A stretch of DNA of 64,000 nucleotides, from NCBI RefSeq assembly GCF_017562075.2, contig NC_054083.1:47216942-47280941 (forward strand), in the 5' to 3' direction. This DNA is from Anopheles merus. Taxonomy: Eukaryota > Arthropoda > Insecta > Diptera > Culicidae. This document shows, in pieces, positions 39,186-51,114 of this stretch; position 1 is the stretch's first letter, and each line of letters begins with the position of its first letter. A program made the position numbers and the translations under genes. A model generated the notes under the pieces. It worked only from the letters and a program-made list of their open reading frames with translations, did not search any database and was not told where the DNA came from.

Positions 39186-39754
39186 CTTGGTGTCAGTGGT
39201 GGTGGCGGATGATGGCGGTGGCGTTTTGGTGCAGTTTTTCTTCCCGCCCGCCGGTGCATTGATTAACGTGCTTCGGCTCGAACATATCCGAAAACGTGTG
39301 CGGTAAAGCGTGACAGATAGCACAGGCTGGAGGGAAGGGTTCATACAAAAACACGTGTACGTGTTGTAGTAGTGCTGGTAGTAGTACTAGTGCTAGTAGT
39401 AGTAGTAGTAGTAGTAGTGGTCGGGGTCCATTTTTTCCTTGTCCTTGTACAAGCCGGTTTTGCCGGCACTGGTGAGTGGTATGCGTGCTGTGGGGCTGTG
39501 TGAAAGTGTGTAGTGGCTGTGTACGTGCGCGGATGCACCTAAGAAGTGCAACGCCGCTGTGAACTGAATGTGAAGCACAAGTGCGAAAGGGAGCAGGGAG
39601 CGTTAAACGTTCATCTTGTCGGTAGCAAAAGGCAAAAAAAATCCAAAAAAGAAATATTAAAAACGAAGGAACGAAGTCTATCAAAGAAAAGAGGTGGAAG
39701 AGCGAGGAGAAGCGAACCAGCAGTTGATTGGAAATGAGCGGCCCATGAGAACAG
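38200..39754 (+). promoter_or_regulatory. Possible promoter and non-coding first exon of an unidentified + strand gene
   Basis: The stretch resembles mosquito 5' leader sequence: TCAGT-type initiators (for example near 38290 and 38480), phrases such as GTGTTAAAAAGTGCGC, and an A-rich end. It ends at ATGAGAACAG|GTAGGT, a good donor with a Met four codons before the splice. The downstream coding exons were not identified. Repeats inside include a CT tract at 39153-39183 and GTA triplets at about 39366-39419. Inference only. Confidence 0.3.
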
Positions 39755-42700
39755 GTAGGTAAAGGTGGTAAAAAAAACAAGACAGCATATTGCAATCTAC
39801 AAAGTAAAGAAAAGGGACAAAAAAAAAGCTGGAAACGAATGTCACCAAATTGAAATCAATAGTCTGGAATATGGTCGACGGGGAAGCTGGGTGGATGGGA
39901 TTTTGCTATGTAAATCAATGCTTTCTCACGTACGAAATCGTGAGCGTGAGCGTGATTGATGGTCGGGCGATGAGTTTGAAGAAGATGAGGTAGAGTTTTT
40001 TGTTTCCATTCCTCTGTGTGGGATGTAAATCAGGGAAAAGCAGTTCAGGAGGAGAGGAAAAAAACGATTTTCGTTGTATAGTAAAATGAAGTCTTGTTTT
40101 TGGAATTTGTTTTCCACTGCAAAAAAACAAAACAAAAAATGTTACATGCTTTTCGATTGATTTTTAAGCCCTAAAATGTTTTACCAGAAACTCACCTTGA
40201 TGTCTTTTAATGTTGCGTGCCGATTAAAATAAAGCCTCCCATAACTAGACAACAATCAATTCTGGCCCACTGACGCGTCAATAACGAGCAAAAGCGAGCC
40301 AGACACTGAACCAGACATTTGCTCAATAGTCGTACACTACCTACTCCCTCCCCCAACTGGCTGCCGCCAATTTTGGTTTGAGTTTGGTTTGAGATTAGTT
40401 CGTTCTGTTGGTGTTCTTTTGCTTCTTTCTACTGTTGTTGCTCCACGCTGTTTAGCTACAGTCTGTCACGGTACAAATCAGACACACTCTGGCGTGGTCT
40501 GGCGTGGTCTGGTGTGGTCTGGGCAGTAGAGACTAGGTGCTAATCATCACCGAACCACACTACAAAGCGAATCGCAATGGAAAACACGAACCTCGCACAC
40601 GGTAGTACGAGAAGTCTGGCATTGTTTTCTGTTTCTGTTGGTACGGAGAGGGAGCAGAGGGATGGTCCCATAATCGAAAATGGGAAGTGAACGACCTTCG
40701 CTTTTTTTTTTTCTTCTTCTCTGTTTGTCGGCTGGTTGCATGGTCGGATGTATGAAAGTGGAAACAAATAAACAGTGGCAAAAGTGGAAAGGGCACACAA
40801 ACCTTTAGAAAAACTATTTTTTAAAGGTTTTCTCCATTTTAGATTGAAGGTTAGTTTTCTTATTGTATCTTATTTAGTTGGATTTTTTTATGTTTGTGTT
40901 TTTTATCGATTTGTATAAGTTGTTGTATTATTGTTCTAGTTGTTGTTTTATGATAGGTTATCTTCTCTTTTTTGGTTTTGTTAATTTTTTTTTTGTTATT
41001 TATTGTTTCATTTACTTTTTCGATAAAATTTTTTACACACAACTTTCCTTAATATGCGAATATTTTCGTGTTTATTACTATTTTTTGTTTGGGCAGTATG
41101 TAATCTTTTCGGAATTATCAAATTTCAGCGTTAAATTACATTCCAAACCAACAAAAAAGAATTCATTTTTACAAAACTGTACTTCCTTTATGAAGAAGAC
41201 TGTAGATAAAAAATGCAAGCCAATGTAAAATCATCGATCGATCCAGGATTCGTTACGATAAAAGATTCAAAATGGCCTTACGAAAAAGCTAAGACCACAC
41301 ATACACACACAAAGGGGCCCGAACAAAATGCCCAAGCCATGTAATGAAAATTGGCAGCAGACGGTCCCAATCCCATCTGGAGAACGCTTCCGCAGCTTTC
41401 GATTTTTCCACCGGTCAAATGCACGCTTACTGCCCACGATGCGCACGATAAAATCGCACGGTGGAGCAATGGTGGAGCTTTGCTGCCACCAGCCCTGTAA
41501 GTACAGCCCTGTCCGTCTGTGTGGTTGAATGTATGGCTGCAACGGCCGTGGAAGGTGATTGCACCTTTCCTCCCACGTGGAAAGCATTTAATTTCTGACT
41601 CGTGCAGTTATGTTTCCTCCTGCTAAACGGCAAAAAAAAAAAACGAACCGGCATTGCACATGCCTCTCTGTGTGTATGTGAAGCTTGAAAGCTTGCACCC
41701 GTCGCCATCGGTGTGTTGGTTAAGCCTTTGCGGGAACTGCTTGCAGTTTGACCATTTTTGGGCAGTTCGATTACGATTTTCCTGCTCCAGCACGCTCCCA
41801 CCACCCCCCCACGGTGGGAAGTGAATGGACCACGGCTCAGGATGACCACCGGGTAGGAGCTTATGCCGGTTTGTGTCACACGGCTCCATACGGTGGCTGT
41901 GTGTATGCGTTGCTATTTGCATCGTAGTAACCAGGATAAAGGCATGCGTGCACTACGCACAATCGACAAGGCAACGCAGACACACACGCGCTGCGTCTGT
42001 GTGTGTTGCATGTGGATCTCCCCCTACTCCTCATCCTTTGCTTCTACACCATCCACACGCTTGAGCATACGCACTTTACGCGACCAGTTGTATCGTACGC
42101 AATGGAAGCGAATGGAGCGTACAAACGGGCACGCATACGCACACGCGCAGGTGCTGCAATGTGCACTTTATATCGTTTTATGGCAGTGAAAGAGAGACAG
42201 AGAGGGAAAGAAGAGTTTTTCCCATTGCAAGGTGCAGTTTGGTGATGGTAGAAAAGGGATGATAATTGTAGCGTGGGAAATTCTAGAAACCCACACCAAT
42301 GTACTCAGCTCTGCCACTGGTGGGCTGCCGTAGGAGACAGGAAGGGAAATGATTTCATTGATTTTTCGATTCCGGATGGATGGTGGAGGGGTGATACAGC
42401 TCCAGGTGAGTGGCGGAGCAGCAAGCGTCCGAGAGTGTTTGATCGAACCGAGCCGGTCGCTATACCGATACACATGGAACTTTTCCGGCAGCGGCAATGG
42501 AGAGCTTTGTGCAATGGGAAAGTGCAATTTTCCACGCACCACGGGGGGTTATTTGCTACCGCGTTACGTTGCGATTCGGAAAACAGCGTTTCCGCTCAAA
42601 TCGCACCCATTTGTCCGAAGGTTTTTGTGGGAGTATTTCCTTCTCTCCAAAACAGTCGTTCGCAAACGCTATTCAAGACTAGTGTAGAAGATGTGTGAGG

Positions 42701-43722
42701 GCAAAACAAAAAGAAAGTCAGTAGCCATAACTGTCCCCTGTGGGCGAGAAAACGATGAAAATGTCTTGCAGCCAACGTAGCCAACAGACATTTGAAGCGA
42801 ACGCGTGAACGCGTTCTACCCTTTTCACACCGTGTCACGTGCACAGACGCACCTGCCGCTGGGGAGAAGAAGCAGCAGCCGGGGCCAGCTCCCCGGAAGG
42901 AAGTTCAATTTAAAGTTTGCTTAAAGTCGACATGCCATTAGCACGCGCTCAAAGCGCTCGGACGCTTGGAATAGTTCGGACGAGCAATCGCACCTCCCCC
43001 ACCTCCCCCCACGAAAAACGGACACGCGTGCTCGGGAATTTCCCCCATCCCGGTGACCGCTGAACGCCCAGAACGCGCTGTCACAGTTGATAATAAAGTT
43101 GATAGTGCAAAGTTTGCTAATGTCGGGGCGGGTTCGGTCTGTCTGTCTGTCTGTTTCTGTCGGCTGCGATTGTGTGCCTGTGGGCTAGATAATTTTTCCG
43201 AACATCTTGTCCGCCCGGACATTCCTTTTGCGACAGTTGTAAATGGTTCTAATCGTTCGAAATTGCAGTGGAAAGTTTGTGTGCTGTTGCTCGGTGCTGT
43301 TGGTGTTGATTAAAACCGAGCCACCGGTGAACCCGGTGGAGGTTGGGTGGACAGTGGCTGTGGCTGGGCTAGATTGGGTTTGAGCTAGGAAAGGAATGCT
43401 AGCAGCGAGGAAGAGAATGATTGCATTTTCAATAAAAGTTTGTATGTTAAAAATTATAAATGGAATTTATGGGAAGCTGGAAGCATCTTTGGAAGAATTG
43501 CTCCATAAAACCCTTGAAGTTTCATATTTTCCCTTTGATCGGTATATCTGTCATCCTTGCCAGTGATATCCATATTGGTGTAAAGATTTAATATAGAACT
43601 AGTTCAACAAGACGAACATCGATATCAACATGACGAATTGTTTACTAAACCTGGCTTTGAATATGCTTTCAAATCGTCTAGTAATAGTATTTTTTTACAC
43701 GGAAATGGTATCCAAAACAATC
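39755..43722. other. Non-coding stretch, no gene identified
   Basis: Very T-rich at 40800-41100. Three overlapping frames at 42273-42698 suggest low stop density rather than a gene. No RNA genes were seen. Confidence 0.4.
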
Positions 43723-44942
43723 TCAACAGTGGCTACAGTCAAGCTTCACACTGCCATTACCAGCACCGTGCGCATGTACGCCGTCAACCAGTAGCGTGGA
43801 CAGATTGCTTGGCATTGGAAAATCACACAAACAGTTATGGAACAGTTCGAGCTGCCGCAACCGGTCGGGCAGTGGAGATCCGAACGAAATCGTCGCTATT
43901 TGGTTGAACGTCAAGTGTAGCTCGCGAAGCTGCGCAAGATCCGCGAACGATTCCAGCGGCAGGTGTGTTAGGCGGTTGTGATCGAACAGCAGCTCCGTCA
44001 CGTTCGGCAGCTTGTGCAGGCAGGCCGGTATCTGCTGCAGCCGATTGAAGGACAGCTCCAACCATTCCACACTGCCCAGCACATCCCACGGGCACAGGGT
44101 TAGCTTGCGCAGCGCGTTCGACACAAGCGAGATGTGCTTGAGCTGGTGTGCGCGTAAACTGCCGGCGAGGCTTTTTATCCTGTTGCTCGAAAGGTCCAAA
44201 AACTCCAGCTCGCCAAAGGGTGCCAACAGGTTCAGATCGACCGTGGTGAGCGGGTTGAGGCGTATTAATATTTTTTTCACCTTCGATGCCACGCGTTCAT
44301 CGGGGGGCGCTCCTACCAAGCGGGCCAGTTGGTTCTGGGTGAACTCGAGATGGAGCAGCTCTTTCAGCGGGTAGAACACGGTTAAATCAAGCTCAGCGAT
44401 GTGAGTGACACTTATTACAAGCTGCTTCAGATTCTCCAGCTTGGCCAGCGTGGAAGGTACCGCCGCTAGTGGTGCCAAGGCAATGTCCAGCGCGTGCAGG
44501 TGCGCATTGTCCTCGAATATCATGCTGCTGAGTTCGGTTCGGTGCAGGGAGATGCTTTGCAGCGTACAATCCGTGGTCAGGTGCAGTGTTTCCAGATCGG
44601 AGCGGTATACAGTAAGATTGCTAAAGGGTGCCAATCTTCTTAGCATTGGTCCGTCCAGAATCGGGGTGAGCAATTGATTTAAATTAAGCATGCCGGTGGT
44701 GCCGTTCAGCTGGTCGAGTATGGCGTACCCGTCGGATGCGACGTTCCAGTCCTGTAGGTGGCACACCTCCGTGTGCCGTGGGCAGATTAGCTGCACCGCT
44801 CGAACATGCGTTGAAATAAACGCAATGCTGAAAGGGGAGGAGGAAGAAAAAGAAGAAGAATAAAACACTCCAGAAGAGCTGCGCTGAGTAAGGCGCAATG
44901 GTGAAGCGATCCGAACCTTGCGACTAGCAGCAGCAGCAACAT
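43723..44942 (-). CDS. Secreted leucine-rich-repeat protein
   Basis: Two exons: 44942-44917 and 44827-43723, together 377 codons with the TGA stop. Exon 1 (MLLLLLVA plus two bases) joins exon 2 to give MLLLLLVASIAFISTHVRA, a clear signal peptide. The unspliced frame, which starts further upstream and reads through the intron, gives no sensible N-terminus. A Cys pair (CPRHTEVC) follows, then about ten LRRs with the pattern LxxLxLxxNxL at roughly residues 90-350. The end is a short Cys-containing tail (DCSHC). Five N-glycosylation sequons are visible and there is no membrane segment. Extracellular recognition or binding is the usual role of such proteins. In Anopheles many short secreted LRR proteins are immune factors (LRIM group), but nothing here proves that assignment. 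The donor GTTCGG is weak. Confidence 0.85.
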
Positions 44943-45283
44943 GTTGGAAAATGAAGCGAGTCACAATTCAGCTAACACTGAGCGCGGTGTATGATCGTTT
45001 GGCGATTTTTGTTGAGGCGTAATGGAAAATAAATTAGGGGTTGTTAGTGAGTTCTCCGAATTCGCTAGTGATTGGACGTGCAACGTAGAAAGTTTGTTTT
45101 GTTGTCTGTGTTTTGATGCTATGATGGTCACTTAACACATTGCGCAGGTTTGACTGATTGTTGCATCTTTACACTCTTAATAAGATGATGATGATGATGA
45201 TGATCATGATGATCGTCATCTGAGTCATTGTGGAGGTAATCTTGTCATGCGCCTGCTGGTATGCAATTTAACGTATTTCCATT
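44943..45283 (-). promoter_or_regulatory. Upstream region of the LRR gene
   Basis: Read on the - strand, CTCAGTG (ACTGA on the + strand at 44977-44981) lies about 35 bases before the ATG and fits an insect initiator. No convincing TATA box was found. A GAT triplet tract lies at about 45184-45215. Confidence 0.35.
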
Positions 45284-45896
45284 TGTACTAGTGATGTGCT
45301 CTCTGGAGCGCTCCCACGATTCCGATCCGACTCCGACTATTGTTAGTTCGATTACGACTCCGGCAAAATGGGAACCACTAGTTCCACCCGGTCTCGTGGT
45401 ACAATCGTCAATTCGTACGACTTAAAAACATGCCCGTCATGGGTTCAAGCCCTAAATAGACCGTGCCCCCATACTGACGTAGGACTGACTATCCTGCTAT
45501 GGAGGGTAATCTATAAGTCACTGAAATCCAAAGAAGTCATTGAGCCAAAAGAAGAAGAAGAAGTTCCGCCCGGAGTCGGAGTCATCCGGAGTTGTAGTCG
45601 TCTGGTTCGGAGTTGCACGGAGTCGCCTAAAGTCACCCGGAGTCGTAGTCATTCAAAGTCTTCCAGAATCGACCGGAGTCGCCCGGAGTCGTCCAGAATC
45701 GCCCGGAGTCGCCCGGAGTCGAAGTCATTTGAAGGCTTCCAGAGTCACCCAGAGTCGTCCGTAGTCGTCCGGAATTGACCGACTCAAACGACCCCGGATA
45801 ATTCTAGGTGGACCTACCTTCCAGATTCGGTTCCATTTTGATTGGAGTCAACTCCGGATTTTTGCTAACTTTACCTATAATTAATATGTACTAGTG
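45284..45896. repeat. GGAGTC-type minisatellite block, flanked by 10-bp direct repeats
   Basis: TGTACTAGTG occurs at both edges (45284-45293 and 45887-45896). Inside, CCGACTCC phrases lie on the left. On the right, about 200 bases are built from CCCGGAGTCG-like units (45563-45780). A GGTTCC-ATTTTG-GGAGTC inverted pair lies near the two sides. A SINE has inserted into the block. Confidence 0.75.
45392..45562 (+). mobile_element. tRNA-headed SINE (SINE200-like), forward orientation
   Basis: It starts TCTCGTGGTACAATCGTC and has a B box GGTTCAAGCCC at 45442-45452. It continues with the same body as the 36472 copy and ends in GAAGAAGAAGAA. The flanking repeat is GTTCCACCCGG at 45381-45391 and GTTCCGCCCGG at 45563-45573, one mismatch. 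Confidence 0.85.
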
Positions 45897-48800
45897 TTGG
45901 TGCCGAATAAATTGTAGTAGAGTTAATGTTTTAAAATAATAATAAAACATATTTAAGAAAAAAAAAACAATAAAACAGAAAAATAAACAATTTCATGTCA
46001 TTAGAATTTAAGTCAAACAGAGCCGGCTAAGGAATAATTATTTCTTATAGTGTTATTTTTTTTATCATTTTTTTGTTTTATACAAACTTTATAAATATTA
46101 ATATTAATATTACAAATATAAATATTACAAAACATTTGACCTGAAAACAGTTTTTATTTAAACGCTCTACTTCTTTCAATGCCTATTCATTGCCAAAAGC
46201 CCAGCGAAAAGTACCAAACGGCATGAAAAAAACGCCTGTAAGGTAGGCAAATTGCACGACATTGTTGCTGTAGCAAGAGCCACAAAGGGCAAAAAGTGTC
46301 CAAATTAAGATTTATTCTTCCTCTTCAACCGTATTTATTGCGTCTTCTCTCTTCTTCATCCCCCCCCACACCCCGTTCCCACTGCTCGCCTTAATACGTG
46401 TAATTTAGCGTCCCTGTTCGCTCGCAATGCCCGGAAGCAAACTGTTGATACTCGAAAGCAAAGCACAGGTCGCGCCCTTTTAAGGCGGGGAGCTCTAATT
46501 TTCAAATAAACATTCCTCCCCGAGCTTTGGCGTGCTCCATTGTCGATAAGAGCCGATGCATTGTGACGTAGATCGGTGGACTGGTTTGGTGCGCGATGGT
46601 TTGGTTAATTGAATTCCGTACTCCTGGCGTACTTTCGCGCGGGGCGCAATGTGATTAAAGAACGCAGCTAAATATAGCCCTGCGAAGTGTACCGCGCACC
46701 GCTCGAGCATAATGTGGCCCCGCAGCGGGGGGGGGGGCTTTTGAAAGCCAGCACCACACCGCTCATTATTGTGCTTGTTATCGGTATCGGCGTGGCAGGG
46801 CTGGTAACATCATCGGCGGCATCGTTTTCCAAACCAGCTGGTTGCACAAACAGGCGGTTGTCGTTTTACATACGCTTCGTTATCTCGCTGCTGCTGCTGC
46901 TGCTGTTGCTTGGTGCTTTTTTGTTGTTATTCTGCTCCTCCTGTTCATCCTACCCTTTCCTCCACCTTCGCACCCAACGCTAGAGCAATGTTTGCGCTGT
47001 TTAGTTGCTTTATTTATTTTAAAAGGAAATCTTTCACAAGAAAAGGGACCATCACGGTGTAAGCGGGATGTTTTTTTTTATTTGTAAGGAAGTAAGTAAA
47101 AGGAATAGAAAAACGGAGATAAAAAAACACAAGGAAGAGATAAAAGGCAGTTTAGTGAAGATAAAGAAACAAATACAAATCCAGCAGCTGAAAAGAACCG
47201 CACGGCACATGAAAGGAAAAAGAGAGATGGAAAAGTTGAAAGAAATCGAGACAAGTGCAAAATGTTATTTGATATTCTATACTACCAAAGAGCCGCACGA
47301 TCGAAGATAAAGATGTTCACAGTTTGTTCCCGAAGGAAACAAGACAGCAAACACCTATTCGATGAAATATCTGAGTCATTTTTCAAGTACGTAAAGCGAA
47401 TTTTGCGGAGAAATTTCATAAAATAGCATTTTCCAGAAATGAATCAGGTTAACAAAATGGCACCAGGCACAATTACCAAACCAAACATGTCGGGCTTGCT
47501 GGTCCCGTAGCAGTAAACTTTCCAGCGAACGTTATTGGCAGCGCACGAAAATCGATTCCTTCCAACTGGCAAAAAGTTCCCCAAAAACCACTCCCCACTC
47601 ACCGATCGTGACAAAGTTTGTGTCACCGAAGCGTTCGAACTACTGCCCGGACCAGGGCTTTGCTATTTTATATTCTGCCGAGCGTCCTTCCGCATTTTGA
47701 TCGAGCGTGTCGCCGGCAATGTACACTAATTGCTTAATCTTTTGCCTGGCCCAACTGGCCCCGTAGAAACATGGACGATTTTTTTTTGGACGAGCTTGCC
47801 GCCTCTCTTGTACACCTTCCGCACAGCAGCGGAAAGCGTTGTTTGTTGCTGTTTCGATGGTTTCTCCTAGAAATTTAAAACGCAAAAAAATCCCCAAGCC
47901 ACGCTTAAGTTCATTTGCGCACGGCACGATGCAAAAGTAAAGTTTTTGAACTACCTTTCAACAATAATTAATTTCCTCCGAATTAGTGCCGTGGAAAACG
48001 GCGTCAAGCTTAGAGTCGGACCCGAAGCAAGCTAAATGGGCTGCTGTGAATCTGGCGAATTTGGGAGGAAGGAGCTTTTTTGTTGTCCCGGACTACCGGG
48101 TTCGAGTGACGGTGAAAAACTGACACTGCAAGCAAGTCTGAAGAGCCTGCAAGCCGGGCAAACATGGTCGATGGTACCAATTGCGAACCGTTTAGCGCAC
48201 GGGCTGGTACCCAGTACCCCATGCAGCCGGTAACCCTGCGCTGAGTCTGTGGTGAAGTGTGCCATGACTTTCCTGCCCGGAGCTCGGGGTGAAGGTTCGA
48301 TTGGATGGAAAATTCGCCTCTCGCAAACGCTGGCTTTTTTCGCCCTTTTCGCCTTCAATCCGTGTGCATTTCCAGGCCGAGATGAAGGGAATTTTAAAAT
48401 TTACATATTAATTAAAAAACCATTTTCCACCATCATCTTCACTTAATGTCAGTATCAATTGCAGCGCGCGTTTGATGGTACGGAAAAACACGTGCACCTT
48501 TTTCGGATGGTTCCGGCCCCCATTACAATGGGGGCATGTGGGGGCTTACGGTTGCCGGCGAACGGCGAACGGGACGTTGATCGACTGCTCACACATACAC
48601 ACACACATACACATTGAAAACGGCCCAAGTGCCCGTGTGGCAGATCAGATTGGTTGAAACGGGCCAGGCGTCCCCATTGAACAGCGAGGCATGGCATGGC
48701 ATACCAGTTCTCTGTGCCCCACTGCCATGGAATGCTGGCATGGCTGGCAGGTTGTAGGGCATGTTTGAATATTTTTTTGTTTGTGCGTGTGTGTGTGTGT

Positions 48801-49200
48801 GTGCTTTTTTTGCTGTTGCGTTGCAAGTTTTGCGAGCTTCACCATTTGCCCTGGAATTTGCCCGAGCGCGGCGATGTAAAACCGTTCGACGGCTTGGTAT
48901 GGACAGTTGCATGAAATTCTTCGAAATTATCATAGTGGAAAGTATTTTTTGCCTGCAACTATTTCGCCTGCAGCTTGCAGATTGAATTATGCGAAATTAT
49001 TCGGACATTGGCGACGGTATCGGGGATCGGGGCAGAATCGGGGCGAACAATGGTGTGCGCGGTCGTTCGTGAATGGTAAAAGTATTAAAGGATGAAAGTG
49101 ATTAAATGAACAGTTTGAAAAGTGCAGTAGTTGTGCTAATTTTGTACTAAAATTGCTTTTCTATGTATATCCCCTAAGAGTGATAATCGTGAGTGATTTT
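45897..49200. other. Intergenic or intronic sequence, no gene identified
   Basis: AT-rich with AATATT repeats near 46094-46135, a G run at about 46728 and a 20-bp hairpin-forming palindrome (GCCCCCATT-AC-AATGGGGGC) near 48518-48538. No coding exon was recognised. Confidence 0.45.
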
Positions 49201-51081
49201 CGCCTAAATGTATGCAATTTGCAACACATCCCATTTTTACTTAAAAGACTAGCGAGAAGCTACTGATGATCTGATTCTTAAAATGTTTCTATTAAAAAAA
49301 AAACAAGTTTTGCTCTGCCCCATTGGCCTATTTCTCTTTGAGTTCTTTTGTTTGTTTGTTTATGTCCCGAAAAGCCACACCTTTGGAGCATTGATTACAG
49401 TGTCTGTACCAACACTCACGAACCTCCCAGGTTCGGTGGGTAGGAAAGCGCACTTGACTTGAGGAAACATCATCCTCATTGCCGCTGTGCCATCCCGACC
49501 CACGACCGTGATGGCCGGTAATTGAGCGTTGTCAAAATAATTCAATTTCCTATGCCCGCTCCCAAGGGGCGATCTCCGATTTGCCTAATGACTTCCTGCT
49601 AAATACTTTGATCTGTTTCATTTGACTCTGCCTCTTTGCGGGGGCGCATTGGCAGATAGACAGGGATAGAGAGGCGGGAAAAAACACATCTAGCTTTTAT
49701 GAGACCAACCAAAAAAACAAAAAAGAAAGCCCACACACAACGTAACGTCAGTGCGATGGGATGAAAAAGCAACTTTCTGGCTGTGGGTATCCGGTGTGGG
49801 CTTCCATTTTAGGGAAGGTGGTGAGTGGAGGGAGCCTTATTAAAGAGGATAGATGCAATGGCGTGGGGCTGAGAATGAGTAGAAGCACGAGTACCATGCA
49901 GGATGGGATGGGCGATGGGCAATGCGTACAATGTGAATCTTTAAATTGTCTCAGCGAAAGAACGAAACTCACTGTAAGGGAGCAAGCTGTATTTTTTCTC
50001 TGCTAATGATAAAACAAAACCGTAAACTGTGGAGCATTATGTGGGAAAGTTTATGTTTGTAGCGATGTTGTGATGTTGTTTTGGCATAAGATTAAACCAA
50101 GAGGTTAGTGCGTTTGTATTGGGGGGAATGGACGGAGATGGAACAAACATAACTGATAAACAAAACTATTTTATTTGTATTTCTGTGTTGTCCTAGTTAG
50201 AAATGAAGTTAACTTGAAAGATATTAACATTATCTAGTTTCTCGTATCAAGACGTATTTTTGTGAATATCATTAAATGCCAATAAGAAAAATTATGCAGT
50301 AATGCATATTAACGTTCAGCCTTTGGAGCGTTTTGTTGCAAGAGTATCAATAAACTGAAGAACTGCAATAAAAACGCCTAAATATATGCAATGTTCTTTT
50401 CTTCGGTGCTTTTATGGATTAATAAGAATAAGTTGTTCTCTATGTTCCATTTCTGAGAGTTTGAAGAAATTTTTTTGCCTCAAATTTTTACGCTTTCAGT
50501 TGCTGTAGTTTAGCAAAAAGATGAAATGAAAGTAATATTCCTATTTAAAAGTAGAGAAAATGTCTATAACTTCAATACCTTCAGTGCTGAGCAGCAGCAG
50601 CTGTCTACAAGCGACTGCATTGCTACCTTTGCCATCGTTTACTGTTTTAAATACAACCTATGCAATACAAACTACATCACCTAACTAGAATTTACATTCA
50701 ACAAAAGAAAAAAAAACAAGCGCTAATAAACATGCGATATTATAATAATCACAAGCTACCCTTTCCCTTCAACCGAGACGCCCCTAAAACAAACACCGAC
50801 GCAACGCGCTGCTGGCGCTGTTCATTCATTCTGCGCTTAATAAGCTGTAACGTACGGCTTCACCGACACCTACCCATCCCACCCGTTGATAGGTGCGTGT
50901 GCATATTATTTCCCCCCTCCTCTCCCCTCTCCTCCTTTATTCGCGCCTCCCCTCCCGCCACCAGCGTGGCCTAGTTACCATAAAAACAAACCTGTCATGT
51001 CACCGGGCATGTGCTTGCGTTGCCGTTGGTTGACGTTGTGGAAAGCATATGAAAGGAGTACAAAACACTCTCAATCACAAC

Positions 51082-51114
<33 letters not shown>

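Noticed and set aside
39193..39795. 200-residue - strand frame
   Set aside because: It is built on CT and GTA repeats read in antisense. No family features.
42273..42698. Three overlapping frames suggesting a gene
   Set aside because: Three phases open at once, with no family signature and no clear splice sites. This fits low stop density.
45392..45470. tRNA gene
   Set aside because: The B box and head are tRNA-like, but there is no full cloverleaf and the body, tail and flanking duplication are those of a SINE. The same holds at 36472-36690.
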